Shown here piece by piece: positions 24,736 to 34,061 of a stretch of 64,000 bases of DNA. Both the position numbers and the translations under genes were made by a program. The stretch spans positions 4,861,001 to 4,925,000 of the forward strand of contig NZ_CP122458.1 in assembly GCF_032598905.1 (NCBI RefSeq). Direction: 5' to 3'. This stretch comes from Streptomyces sp. 11x1. Its GTDB lineage: Bacteria; Actinomycetota; Actinomycetes; Streptomycetales; Streptomycetaceae. The notes beneath the pieces are model-generated. The model searched no databases and was not told the origin of the DNA. It saw only the letters and a list, made by a program, of their open reading frames with translations. The number at the start of each line of letters is the position of its first letter. Position 1 is the first letter of the stretch.

Positions 24736-27700
24736 TCAGCTCCCTTCCGTGTCGCGTACCGGGTGGGCCGCGTGCCGGGCGTTCGGGTTCGCGAGCAGGC
24801 TGCGCGGGTCCGCGGCCCGCGAGATGGCCGACTCGACGGCGGCGATCCGGTCGGCGAGGAGGCCGAGTGCGGCTACCGCGCGCGTGAGCTGGTCGTCGTC
24901 CGGGCCGCCGAGGGCCTGGGTGCGGACGTACGCCGCCTTCAACTCCGTCCAGCGGGCGGCCTGTTCCGGGGTGAGCGTGCCGCGCAGCTCGGCCAGCTTG
25001 AGGAGGTTGGACTCGGCTCCGGTGGTGAGGGTCTGGGCCTCGGCCGTGTAGTGGTCGTCGATCAGAGCGGCCAGTTCGGACGCGTTCATGACCGGCTGGA
25101 CGCGCTGGGCGATCTTGTTCATGTTGCGGTAGGAGCCCTGGAGCCGGAAGGCCGGCTCGGTGCGGGTGGTGTCCGACTGCGCGGCGGAGGCGATGTACGC
25201 GGCGTTCACCGCCAGGACCGTCTCCCGGATCGTGAGCAGGTGCCCCAGGACCGCGAGGATCCGCTCCAGCTCGGCGGAGGTGTAGGGGTGGGCGAGCCGG
25301 TCGGCACGGGCCGTGGGGTCGTGCCCGGCGAGCCGGATCAGCAGGTCGAGGTCGGCGCGGTCGCGGCCCGCGAGCGGGGCGAGGACCGGGTGAGCGGTGA
25401 GGGCGTTCTCGATGAAGCTGAGCGCGAAGGCGTCCTCCTTGCCGGTGAGGACGTCACCGAGGTTCCACACGTCGGCCCGGTTGGCGAGCATGTCGGGGAC
25501 GCGGAAGCGGCTGCCGGACTCGGTGTAGGGGTTGCCGGCCATGCAGACGGCGAAGCGCTTGCCGCGCAGGTCGTACGTGCGCGGCTCGCCGTCCCGTACT
25601 CCCTCGACGCGGCGGGTGGCGTCGCACAACGGGATGAACCTCTGCAGCAGTTCGGGCGAGGTGTGCTGGATGTCGTCCAGGTACAGGAGGGTGTTGTTGC
25701 CCGCCTCAAGCGCGAAGTTGATCTTCTCGATCTCCCGGCGTGCGGTGGCGTTGGGGGCCTCGGCGGGGTCGAGCGAGGTCACGGTGTGGCCGAGGGCGGG
25801 GCCGCTGATCTTCACCAGCATCAGGCCGAGCCGGTCGGCGACGTACTCCATGAGGGTCGTCTTGCCGTAGCCGGGCGGGGAGACGAGCAGCAGCAGGCCG
25901 CCGGTGTCGGTGCGCCTGGACTCGCCCGTGGTGCCGAGCTGCTTGGCGAGGCTGTCGCCGATGAGCGGGAGGTACACCTCGTCGACGAGCCTGCCCCGGA
26001 CGAATCCGGACATGATCCTCGGGCGGTGCTCGTCCAGGCGCAGCCGGGCGCGTTCGGCGGCCGTCAGGGTGGTGCGGCGACGCTGGTAGGCGCGGTGAGC
26101 GGGCACCTCGTGGGTGCGGAACGCGTGGGTGCGGGCGAGGAGTTCGTCGACGCGGACCGTGAGGGTGCCGCCGGTGAGGCGGGGGTGGGTGCCGAGCAGG
26201 CCCTCGACCGTCTCGGTCAGGGGCGCGTCACACGTGTAGCGGGTCAGATCCGGGCACAGCTCGGCGGCCACCGCCTCCGCCAGGTCACCGGGCGCGAGGT
26301 CCGCGCCGGTGGAGGCGGCGTACGCGGACAGCCACGCCTCGACCAACTGTCGGCGTGCCCCCAGGTCACCGAGGGCGGTGAGGTCCTCGTCGTACGCCGA
26401 AGTCCCCACCGTACGGCGGAACTTGTCGAGCAGGGTGTGGGTGCCCGCGTCGATGACGAAGCCGTCGGCGCCGCCGGTGAGTTCCTCGAAGAGGTAGGCC
26501 GAGGCGGCGTCCGCGGTGGGCCCGCCGATCGCTCGCGCCAGCTCGCCCCGCAGGTCGGCGATCGCGGACGTGAGCCCGAACATCTCCCGGGCGCGGGCGA
26601 GCGACACGGCCCGGCGGGTCCACGCCTCGCGCTCCTCGGCCGTCGTGGCGTGCGCCCAGAACAGCTGGGCGCTCGCGCGGGCCACCGGCTCGTGGCGGAG
26701 CGGGCCCGCGTCCTCGTGCAGACGGAGCAGCGCGGTAAGGATCAGGAGCGTGTCGTGGTCGTGGACTCCGCGCTCGTATCCCTCGTCGTACGCCTCCTGC
26801 GCCGCCCGGCGTACCAGCGCGGTCAGGTCCGTGGTTTCGGCGAGGGCCGTCGCGCCGTGCTCGTCGAGCAGCCGGGCGGCGAGGTGTTCGGCGCGGTAGA
26901 CGTCCGGGGACTCCGACGGCAGCGGGCGCTCCCAGTACGGGCGGGTCGCGGCGAAGTCGGGGTCGGTGACCGGGGAGCGGTAGTCGGTGGCACTGATCGC
27001 GAAGGCCAGGCCGTCGCCGTGCGGGACGAGGGCGAGGTCGAGCGGCTGGGTGTTCACCGCGAAACGGTGGGTGCCCAGGCGGATCGTGCGACCGTCGTCG
27101 CCGTAGAGGTCGGTGCGGTCGCGCAGGGCGCGCAGGGCCTCCTGACGGGCGGCCTTCAGGTGGCCGTCCAGCTCGTCCGCCCGGACCTGGTCGCCGAGGT
27201 GCCGCAGGTCCTCGGCGATGCGGCGGACCTTGGCGGGCATCGGGTCGGAGGTGAAGTACGTGGTGACGGCGTCCGCGTCGGGGAGGGAGGCGGCGCGGCG
27301 GACTACCGTGCGCAGGATACGGGCCGCCGAGTCGGCGAGGCGCTCGGCGCGGCGGGCGCGCGCGTCGGCGAGGTTCTGCTTACGGGAGGAGAACGCCTCG
27401 TGGATCTCGTCGCGCTTGTCGGCCAGCTCCCCGAGGAAGTCGTCGAACTCGGCGGACTCCGAGAACCGCGCCTCCAGGCTCTCCAGCTGGGCCAGCAGGC
27501 GGGCGAGCTGCTCGTCGCATGCCTCGGGCGTGTCGGCGGAAACGAGGGCACCGGTGACCGCCTGCCCGAGCAGGGTGAACTCGGCTGCGAACTCGGCACG
27601 TCCCTCGCGGTCGAGGAGATCGCGGCGGCGGCCGTCGAGCACGGCGCGGGCCCGGTTGACACCGGCCAGGACCTCGGCGATCCGCTCCAGGACGGACGTA

Positions 27701-29664
27701 CGGACGGTGGCGTCGCCGATGTCGAGTCCCGCGACGACCTCGGTGACCGTGCCCAGTCCGTCCGCGAGTCGGTCGATGCGGGCGGCGACGGGCGCGGCCT
27801 CGGCGACCGTGGTGATGGCGGCGGCGTCCCCGAGGAGGTGCTCGACCTCCGCGTGGTGGTCGCCGAAGGCGTCCTCGCGGGCCAGGTGGGCGACCGCCCG
27901 CCGGCCGAACGAGGCGAGGTCGGACTCGACGTCCGCGGCTAGTGCGTCGATGCGGGCCGCGTCGGCGTACCGCAGGTCCCTGAGCGTGAGCAGATGCCCC
28001 TGCGCCTGCCGGAGTTCGGTCAGGCCGGACACCCAGACGGCGGCGCCCCGCAAGGTCTCCCCGCGCAGTCGGCGCACCACCTGGGCGACCCGGTCCGCCG
28101 CCTCGTCGAGCGCGTCGGCGGCCTGCCGGGTGAGCGCCTGTACGGTCTCGAACTCGGCCAGTACCTGCTCGGCCGTCGTCCGCACGTCCGTGAGCGGCTC
28201 CCGCAGATCGCCGAGTTCGGCGTCCTCCAGCCAGTGGTAGGAGTCCGCGGCCCGGACGCAGGCCGCGACCAGCGCCTCGTACACCTCGCTCGTCGGGGTC
28301 GTCCCGGCGACCGCACCGGCGATGGAGAGGCAGTCGGAGATGCCGCGCACGAGGTCGGCGTTGCCGACGCGGGCGAGCGGGCCGTCCCCGAGGGGCCGGG
28401 CCGCGGCGTGGGTGTCGGAGACGTAGGGGGACCTCCACAGCTGGACCGGGTGGACGCGCTGCGGCTCCTCGCCCTCGGTGCGCAGCAGGACGAGCGTGCC
28501 GTCGTCGAGGAGGGCCCAGCCCCGGCAGGTCAGCGGGGTCGCGGTCTCCTTGCGGATCACGTTGTACGGCAGCAGGAGGCTGCGGCCCGCCACGGGGGCG
28601 TGGAACGCGAAGAGGACGTCCTCACCGTTGGGTGAGCGGACCACCCGGTCGAACTCCAGGTCGTCGGCACCGATGCCGTCGAAGGTCTTGTGCGTGCCGT
28701 TCGCCAGGCAGTAGCCGCCGGGGAAGACGATGCCCTGGTCCTCCGGGAGGCGGCGGCAGGCCGGGCCGATGCCGTCGAGACGGACGGCGCTCCTGGTGAG
28801 CGTGTTGAACACCAGGTACCGGTGGGCGTCCTCCTTGTAGGGCCGGATACGCAGCAGGACCAGGGTGCCCACCCGCGCGTACGCGATGTCGGCGTCGGCG
28901 AGTGACTGCAACGGCTCGTCGACGGGCTCGGAGTGGATTCCCTCGCCCGTCTCCGTGTCGTCCTCGACCTTGACGGTGAGGGTGCCTCCGACAGTCGTGA
29001 CGAAGACCTCTCCCTCGACGGACACGTGCGGGTGGCGGCCGAGGACATGGGACTCGCGGGTCGCCTCGGTCCAGGTGAAGTCGTGGGCGGGCGGCGGCAC
29101 ATGGTCGCGGTCGCCGCGCGCGTCGAGGAAGGACACCTGTCCGTCGTCGGTGAGCGCCCAGCGCAGGACGCGGATGTCGTCGGCCTTCTCGCCGGTACGG
29201 AAGACGGCCAGGAGCCTGCCGTCGACACGGCTCAGGCGCAGCAGGTGGGCCTGGCGGTAGTAACGGTGGAGGGCCGTGAACTCCGCCACGAAGTCGGGGT
29301 CGTCGAGCAGACCGGGCACGGCGTCGTCGGGCAGCCGGTTCAGATCGCGGTCGTGCAGCGTGAAGACGTCGCTCACGGCCGTCCCGTCTCGCCGGCCGGT
29401 GTGGGCGTTGCGGCCGAGGAGCAGCACGTCACCGAGGGAGACGAGGTCCCGGGGGACGCAGGAGTGTTCGGTGCGCAACCGCTCGGTGCCGGTGAGTTCG
29501 AGGCGCGTCGAGCCGAACTCCTGGGCACGGCGGATGTTGAGGGCCTCGGCGCGGCGGGCGAGTTCGGCGGCCTGCGCGGTGAGCCGGTCACGCAGCACGT
29601 CGTACGTACCGGTGTCGAGCGCCTCGTACGTGCGGGTGTCCAGGTCCGTCGTCCCGGTGGTCAT
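24736..29664 (-). CDS. Giant AAA-type ATPase (annotated elsewhere as DNA-repair ATPase, DUF3686-like)
   Basis: 1642 residues. The N-terminal about 420 residues resemble a beta-propeller-like region with blades such as FLDARGDRDHVPPPAHDF and GYCLANGTHKTFDGIGADDL. Residues about 430-830 are helical and coiled-coil rich. The C-terminal third is an AAA/MoxR-like ATPase with Walker A SPPGYGKTTLMEYVADRLG near residue 1265 and Walker B NTLLYLDDIQHTSPELLQRF near 1325. Sensor-like CMAGNPYTESGSRFRVPDM follows. It follows flotillin, a pairing I know from other bacteria, where the role is unknown. Despite the usual name I see no nuclease or DNA-binding motif. Remodelling of membrane-associated assemblies is an alternative. 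Confidence 0.85.
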   Translation of the reverse strand: MTTGTTDLDTRTYEALDTGTYDVLRDRLTAQAAELARRAEALNIRRAQEFGSTRLELTGTERLRTEHSCVPRDLVSLGDVLLLGRNAHTGRRDGTAVSDVFTLHDRDLNRLPDDAVPGLLDDPDFVAEFTALHRYYRQAHLLRLSRVDGRLLAVFRTGEKADDIRVLRWALTDDGQVSFLDARGDRDHVPPPAHDFTWTEATRESHVLGRHPHVSVEGEVFVTTVGGTLTVKVEDDTETGEGIHSEPVDEPLQSLADADIAYARVGTLVLLRIRPYKEDAHRYLVFNTLTRSAVRLDGIGPACRRLPEDQGIVFPGGYCLANGTHKTFDGIGADDLEFDRVVRSPNGEDVLFAFHAPVAGRSLLLPYNVIRKETATPLTCRGWALLDDGTLVLLRTEGEEPQRVHPVQLWRSPYVSDTHAAARPLGDGPLARVGNADLVRGISDCLSIAGAVAGTTPTSEVYEALVAACVRAADSYHWLEDAELGDLREPLTDVRTTAEQVLAEFETVQALTRQAADALDEAADRVAQVVRRLRGETLRGAAVWVSGLTELRQAQGHLLTLRDLRYADAARIDALAADVESDLASFGRRAVAHLAREDAFGDHHAEVEHLLGDAAAITTVAEAAPVAARIDRLADGLGTVTEVVAGLDIGDATVRTSVLERIAEVLAGVNRARAVLDGRRRDLLDREGRAEFAAEFTLLGQAVTGALVSADTPEACDEQLARLLAQLESLEARFSESAEFDDFLGELADKRDEIHEAFSSRKQNLADARARRAERLADSAARILRTVVRRAASLPDADAVTTYFTSDPMPAKVRRIAEDLRHLGDQVRADELDGHLKAARQEALRALRDRTDLYGDDGRTIRLGTHRFAVNTQPLDLALVPHGDGLAFAISATDYRSPVTDPDFAATRPYWERPLPSESPDVYRAEHLAARLLDEHGATALAETTDLTALVRRAAQEAYDEGYERGVHDHDTLLILTALLRLHEDAGPLRHEPVARASAQLFWAHATTAEEREAWTRRAVSLARAREMFGLTSAIADLRGELARAIGGPTADAASAYLFEELTGGADGFVIDAGTHTLLDKFRRTVGTSAYDEDLTALGDLGARRQLVEAWLSAYAASTGADLAPGDLAEAVAAELCPDLTRYTCDAPLTETVEGLLGTHPRLTGGTLTVRVDELLARTHAFRTHEVPAHRAYQRRRTTLTAAERARLRLDEHRPRIMSGFVRGRLVDEVYLPLIGDSLAKQLGTTGESRRTDTGGLLLLVSPPGYGKTTLMEYVADRLGLMLVKISGPALGHTVTSLDPAEAPNATARREIEKINFALEAGNNTLLYLDDIQHTSPELLQRFIPLCDATRRVEGVRDGEPRTYDLRGKRFAVCMAGNPYTESGSRFRVPDMLANRADVWNLGDVLTGKEDAFALSFIENALTAHPVLAPLAGRDRADLDLLIRLAGHDPTARADRLAHPYTSAELERILAVLGHLLTIRETVLAVNAAYIASAAQSDTTRTEPAFRLQGSYRNMNKIAQRVQPVMNASELAALIDDHYTAEAQTLTTGAESNLLKLAELRGTLTPEQAARWTELKAAYVRTQALGGPDDDQLTRAVAALGLLADRIAAVESAISRAADPRSLLANPNARHAAHPVRDTEGS

Positions 29665-29692
29665 GCGGATCGGTCCCTCTCGGATGTCACTC

Positions 29693-29771
29693 GGAAGTCT
29701 CAGGAGGTCTCAGGAGGTCTCGGAAGTCCGAGGAGGTCTCAGGAAGTATCAGGAAGTCTCAGGAGGTCGGG
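29693..29771. repeat. Tandem repeat GGARGTCTCA, eight 9-10-bp units
   Basis: Eight head-to-tail copies (GGAAGTCTCA, GGAGGTCTCA and variants; the third is one base short) in the 228-bp gap between the flotillin and ATPase genes, within the transcribed leader of the ATPase. Read on the coding strand the unit is TGAGACYTCC. The period near one helical turn would place a bound protein on one DNA face. Confidence 0.85.
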
Positions 29772-29892
29772 GACTTTCCGAAGTCGAGGCCGTCTTGGGC
29801 CGGTGTGACGCGGTCCGGAGCTGCTGTCCCCTGTGCGGCAGCTCCGGACCGCTGAGCGGCCCCGGGGCGGTGGCCCCGCGCCGCTCGGCCTT

Positions 29893-31926
29893 TCAGCTCC
29901 TGGCGTTGCCGTTCAGCGCGGCGAGCGAGGTGTCCGCGACCCCCAGCTCACCCGCCGTGTCGAGCAGTTGCCGCAGAGCCTGGGAGTCGGCGCCGCCCGT
30001 CTTCATCAGCTTCATCAGCAGTGCGGAAACGGTCAGGTCCCGTACGTCGGCCGTGGAGACCGAGCCCAGGGCACGGGTGAGGTCGTCGGTGAAGCTCGCC
30101 GTGCCGTCCAGCCAGGGTCCGGCGAGTGCCTGGGCGGTCTCGGAGTGCTGGACGAAGCCGTCGACGCCCTTGCCGAGCGAGATCGCCCCGACCAGCCGGT
30201 CGAAGAAGACCGACTCGCCGCCGACGATGTTGATGTCGGCGTTCTCCAGGCCGGTGGCGAGCACCGTGGCCTGTGCCTCGGCGACCTGCCGCTGCACGTC
30301 CAGCCCGGCCAGGCGGATGTCCTTCTCGGCCGCCAGCCGCAGCCGGTACTCCTCGTGCGTACGGGACGCCTCGTCGAGCGCGGCCATCGCGGCGGCCTTC
30401 TCGGTGAGGCCGGCCGCCTCGGCCTTCAGCTTCTCGCCGATGGCCTCGGCCTCGGCGAGCGCCTGTGCCCGCGCGCCCTCCGCCTCGGCCCGCATGCGTG
30501 CCTCGGTGGCCTCGGCCTCCGCGCGGCCGGCCTTCTCGATGACCTCGGCCTCCTTGTCACGGACCTGGACGGCGGCCAGGCCCTCGGCGGCGGCCTCCGC
30601 CTGGACGCCCTCGGCGAGGCGCAGCTTGGCCCGCGCGTCGAGGTCGGCGGTCTTCAACCGGGCCTCGGCCAGGGTGAGTTCCTCGGCGGCCCGGTGGGTG
30701 GCGGCCTGCTCGGCGGCCTCGGCGGCCTTGATGTCCTTGACCAGCTTCTCCTGCGCCTCGGCCTCCGCGGCGATGATCACGGCCTGCCGCTGCCGCTCCG
30801 CCTCCTCGACGGCCCGCAGCTTCTTGATGGATTCCTCCTGCTCGGCGACCGTACGGTCCACGGCGACCCGCTCGCGGATGACCTCGGCGATCTCCCGCTT
30901 CTCCGCCTCGACCTCCTTCTCGGCGGCGATCCGCGTCAACTGGGTCTCCCGCTCCCGGGCGATGACCTCCAGCAGCCGGTCCTTCTCGATGCGCTCGCTC
31001 TCCACGGCGATGACCCGCTCGCGGTTCTTGGCGGCGACGGCGACCTCGCGGGCCTGGTTCTCGCGCTGGATGCCCAGCTGCTCCTCGGTCTTCAGGAACG
31101 CTCCCTGCGACCGCAGCCGCTCCTCCTCCACCACCCTGGCCGTCTCGGCCTCTTCCCTCGCCCGTACGGTGTCGATCTCCCGCCGCTGCTTGATCTCGGC
31201 GTCGGCCTGGCGGCGCTCCAGCTCCAGGATGGTCTCCCGGGCGTCGACGTTCTGCCGGGTGATCTCCTTCTCCTCGGTGCGCTGGGCCTCGTTGGTGCGG
31301 ACGTGCTCCACGGCCGTCAGTTCGGTGATCTTCCGGATGCCCTGCGCGTCGAGGACGTTGGCCGGGTCGAGCTGGGTCAGCGGCGTCTGCTCCAGGTAGT
31401 CGATCGCCGCGTCCTCCAGGTGGTAGCCGTTGAGGTCGACGCCGATGACCTCGATGATCCGGTACCGCAGCTCCTCACGCTTGGTGTAGAGGTCGGTGAA
31501 GTCCATCTGCTTGCCGACGGTCTTCAGCGCCTCGGAGAACTTCGCGTGGAACAGCTCCTGCAGCGTGTTCCGGTCGCTCGCCCGTGCCGTACCGACCGCC
31601 TGGGCGACCTTGACGACGTCCTCCACGGTCTTGTTGACCTTCACGAAGAACGAGATCCGGATGTCGGCCCGGATGTTGTCCCGGCAGATCAGACCTTCCT
31701 TGCCGGCCCGGGTGATCTCGATGGTCTTCACCGAGATGTCCATCACCTCGGCCTTGTGCAACACGGGCAGCACGACCTGCCCCGTGAAGGTCACGTCGAC
31801 CTTCCTCGTCTTGGAGACGATCAGCGCCTTGCCCTGCTCCACCTTGCGGAACAGCCGGGAGAAGAGGAGGAGGACGAGGAGCGCTATGAGCAGGCAGACA
31901 CCGGCGCCCACGATCATGGCAGTCAT
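29893..31926 (-). CDS. Flotillin/YqiK-type SPFH membrane protein
   Basis: 677 residues from the ATG at 31926 (AAGGA about 8 nt before). The ATG three codons earlier overlaps that box. There is one N-terminal TM (VGAGVCLLIALLVLLLFSRL). The SPFH/band-7 domain spans residues about 30-215: VEQGKALIVSKTRKVDVTFT, GLICRDNIRADIRISFFVKV, and HLEDAAIDYLEQTPL. A long Ala/Glu-rich coiled coil follows to about 560, then a C-terminal segment with GGESVFFDRLVGAISLGKGV. Flotillins scaffold ordered membrane microdomains. It sits with a YqiJ-like gene before it and a giant ATPase after it. A second SPFH protein (stomatin type) is encoded just upstream. Confidence 0.93.
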   Translation of the reverse strand: MTAMIVGAGVCLLIALLVLLLFSRLFRKVEQGKALIVSKTRKVDVTFTGQVVLPVLHKAEVMDISVKTIEITRAGKEGLICRDNIRADIRISFFVKVNKTVEDVVKVAQAVGTARASDRNTLQELFHAKFSEALKTVGKQMDFTDLYTKREELRYRIIEVIGVDLNGYHLEDAAIDYLEQTPLTQLDPANVLDAQGIRKITELTAVEHVRTNEAQRTEEKEITRQNVDARETILELERRQADAEIKQRREIDTVRAREEAETARVVEEERLRSQGAFLKTEEQLGIQRENQAREVAVAAKNRERVIAVESERIEKDRLLEVIARERETQLTRIAAEKEVEAEKREIAEVIRERVAVDRTVAEQEESIKKLRAVEEAERQRQAVIIAAEAEAQEKLVKDIKAAEAAEQAATHRAAEELTLAEARLKTADLDARAKLRLAEGVQAEAAAEGLAAVQVRDKEAEVIEKAGRAEAEATEARMRAEAEGARAQALAEAEAIGEKLKAEAAGLTEKAAAMAALDEASRTHEEYRLRLAAEKDIRLAGLDVQRQVAEAQATVLATGLENADINIVGGESVFFDRLVGAISLGKGVDGFVQHSETAQALAGPWLDGTASFTDDLTRALGSVSTADVRDLTVSALLMKLMKTGGADSQALRQLLDTAGELGVADTSLAALNGNARS

Positions 31927-32089
31927 GAGAAACATCCTTGGCAGGTGAGGGACCCGAGACCGGCGAAGGCCCGGACGTCATCGGGAATCGGAAAGATCAG
32001 GAGGGAGCGCATGCCGGGGGCCGGAAGGAGCACACGCGCTTCCGGGCGCCTCTGGAGGGCGACCCCGGGGGCTGGGGCGGGTCTGCGGC

Positions 32090-32578
32090 TCAGGCGGCCC
32101 GACGGCGCGCGTGGAGTTCCGGGGCCGCGTGGTCGCCCTGGTGGGGGCCGCCGTCCGCCCGCTCCGAACGGCCCGTGCGGGACGGCCCGGCGAGGCGCGG
32201 CGAGGACGGCCCGGGTTCATCTGGACGGAGGCGGCGCAGCAGCCGTACCACCGATCGGGTCGCACACCATGAGACCGAGGGCGCCGCGACGAGGACGACG
32301 AGCCCCGTCAGCGCGTGCGCCGGCCCCGACGAAGCCGGCGGTTGCAGCAGGACGACGGCGCCGAGGCTGGCGGCCCAGGCGAAGCCCGTCCACAGCGAGA
32401 ACGCGACCGCGACCGGGACGCCGTCCAGGCCCAGCGCACCGAGGTCGGCGTCCCCGTCGAAGGTGCGTGAGCCGGCGGCACCCACCGCGACCAGCAGCCA
32501 GAAGCCCGCGGCCGCCACGAGCGGGACGGTGAACAGGAAAGTCGGAAAGCCTGTGGCGGCCTCCAAGAACGTCCGCAT
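32090..32578 (-). CDS. YqiJ-like (DUF1449) membrane protein lacking its OB-fold end
   Basis: 162 residues from the ATG at 32578 (GGGGGTGGGC before it). The TM region matches the flotillin partner family: FPTFLFTVPLVAAAGFWLLV, then GDADLGALGLDGVPVAVAFS and LWTGFAWAASLGAVVLLQ, then LTGLVVLVAAPSVSWCAT. In known members this is followed by an OB-fold (NfeD-like) domain. Here only a Pro/Arg/Gly-rich tail of about 45 residues follows LRRLRPDEPGP, and I find no OB-fold in other frames. It may be a truncated but functional version, or a damaged gene. It is 163 bp upstream of flotillin on the same strand. Confidence 0.7.
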   Translation of the reverse strand: MRTFLEAATGFPTFLFTVPLVAAAGFWLLVAVGAAGSRTFDGDADLGALGLDGVPVAVAFSLWTGFAWAASLGAVVLLQPPASSGPAHALTGLVVLVAAPSVSWCATRSVVRLLRRLRPDEPGPSSPRLAGPSRTGRSERADGGPHQGDHAAPELHARRRAA

Positions 32579-32906
32579 GCCCACCCCCCGTTCAACGCCG
32601 TCACACGACCTCGGCACAGCTCCGCAGCCCGGATGCCGGACACCTGCCGGTGCCCGGCATCGAGACCGCGGTCGCGTGCTCCCCTCGGCCCCTATGGTGC
32701 CCGCATCCGCTCCTCATCGCATTGCCGGATCCCGGCAGTCTTGGGCGGATCGTCCATGCCGGGGCCCTGCCAAGAAGGCGTCAAGAAACGCCAGGCATTC
32801 CACTTGGCGTCCCTGGGTTGCCCATGGGTCGGCGTGGCGGTCGTACCGGCAGTGACGTCGCCCCCGCGTCCGGGCACGGGAACGGTTCTCGGCCGGCCGA
32901 GGCGGC
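32579..32906. other. Gap within the microdomain cluster
   Basis: 328 bp between the stomatin and YqiJ-like genes. I see no gene. It probably holds the promoter of the flotillin part of the cluster. The AT-richest part is CATCGCATTGCC near 32717-32728. Confidence 0.45.
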
Positions 32907-34016
32907 TCAACCGTCAGATGTCCGCGCCCGGCGCGGCATCTGCGCCGACTTCGCGGCCTCGGCCTCCGCCTTGGCGTCGCTGACCGCCGCGGCGGCCTGC
33001 TTCCCGGCCTCGTCCGCCGCGGCCGCGGCGTCGAGGGACACCAGGGAGCCCGCCTCCAGCTGGGGAGTCCGGAGGTCGTCCGGGGCGGTGTGATCGTCGG
33101 CGGTGGCCGCTTCCCCGGACTGCCCCGGGGCCGGGGCGACCGTCGTCGACTCGTCGCCGAAGGCTCGGGTGACCGTGCGGACCGCCTCGGTCAGCTCCCC
33201 CGGGATCACCCAGAACGTGTTGTTGTCGCTGCTCGCCAGGTGCGGGAGCGTCTCCAGGTACTTGTAGGCCAGCACCTTCGGGTCGGCGTTGTTGCGGTGG
33301 ACGGCCTGGAAGACGAGCTCCACCGCCTTGGCCTCACCGTCCGCTCGCAGGATCATGGCCTGCTGCGTGCCCTGGGCCTCCAGGATGTCCTTCTGCTTCG
33401 TGCCTTCCGCGGTGAGGATCTTGGCCTGCCGCTCACCCTCGGCGTGCAGGATGGCCGCCCGCTTGTCACGCTCGGCCCGCATCTGCTTCTCCATCGCCTC
33501 CTTGATGGTGGCCGGCGGATCGATGGCCTTGATCTCGACGCGGTTGACCCGGATGCCCCACTTGCCGGTGGCGTCGTCGAGGACGGCGCGGAGCCGGGAG
33601 TTGATCTCCTCGCGCGAGGTGAGCGTCTCCTCCAGGTCCATGCTGCCGATGACATTGCGCAGCGTGGTCACGGTGAGCTGGTCGATCGCCTGGAGGTAGT
33701 CGGCGACCTCGTAGGCCGCCGCCCGCGGATCAGTGATCTGGTAGTAGAGCACGGTGTCGATGTTCACCACGAGGTTGTCCTCGGTGATCACCGGCCTGGG
33801 ATCGGACGAATAGACCTGCTCGCGCACGTCGAGCTTGGTGTTGATCCGGTCCGCCACCGGCACGACGAAGTTCAGACCGGGTTGCAGCGTCCGGCGGTAT
33901 CTGCCGAACCGCTCGATGTTGTAGCGGCGCGCCTGCGGAACGATCCGCACGGTGGAGGCCACGAGGAAGACGACGACGATGGCCGCCACGAGGAGGGGGA
34001 TGACGACGGGATCCAC
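32907..34016 (-). CDS. Stomatin-type SPFH protein (QmcA/slipin-like)
   Basis: 369 residues. The N-terminal TM is VIPLLVAAIVVVFLVASTVR. The classic slipin/prohibitin-homology domain follows: VPQARRYNIERFGRYRRTL, PGLNFVVPVADRIN, LDVREQVYSSDPRPVITEDN, VVNIDTVLYYQITDPRAAAY, and NVIGSMDLEETLTSREEINS. Then comes the KEAMEKQMRAERDKRAAILH coiled coil with EGERQAKILTAEGTKQ. The Asp/Ala-rich C-terminal tail of about 80 residues is an extension beyond the usual core. The next gene upstream encodes its usual partner, NfeD. Such pairs act in membrane quality control and microdomain organisation. Confidence 0.94.
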   Translation of the reverse strand: MDPVVIPLLVAAIVVVFLVASTVRIVPQARRYNIERFGRYRRTLQPGLNFVVPVADRINTKLDVREQVYSSDPRPVITEDNLVVNIDTVLYYQITDPRAAAYEVADYLQAIDQLTVTTLRNVIGSMDLEETLTSREEINSRLRAVLDDATGKWGIRVNRVEIKAIDPPATIKEAMEKQMRAERDKRAAILHAEGERQAKILTAEGTKQKDILEAQGTQQAMILRADGEAKAVELVFQAVHRNNADPKVLAYKYLETLPHLASSDNNTFWVIPGELTEAVRTVTRAFGDESTTVAPAPGQSGEAATADDHTAPDDLRTPQLEAGSLVSLDAAAAADEAGKQAAAAVSDAKAEAEAAKSAQMPRRARTSDG

Positions 34017-34061
34017 AGTGCCTCCGTTGCTGGGTGTTCAACCGCTCAGCCGTTCAGCCGC

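Noticed and set aside
24736..29664. ATPase as a restriction or anti-phage nuclease
   Set aside because: No nuclease, helicase or methylase motifs were seen. Only the AAA core and helical/propeller regions are recognisable, so defence is speculation.
24661..32532. Very long open frames (about 1093 and 899 codons) on the plus strand opposite the ATPase and flotillin genes
   Set aside because: They are mirror frames created by GC bias. Their translations are Gly/Arg/Val/Leu-biased with no motifs, while the minus-strand frames show clear Walker, SPFH and coiled-coil patterns.
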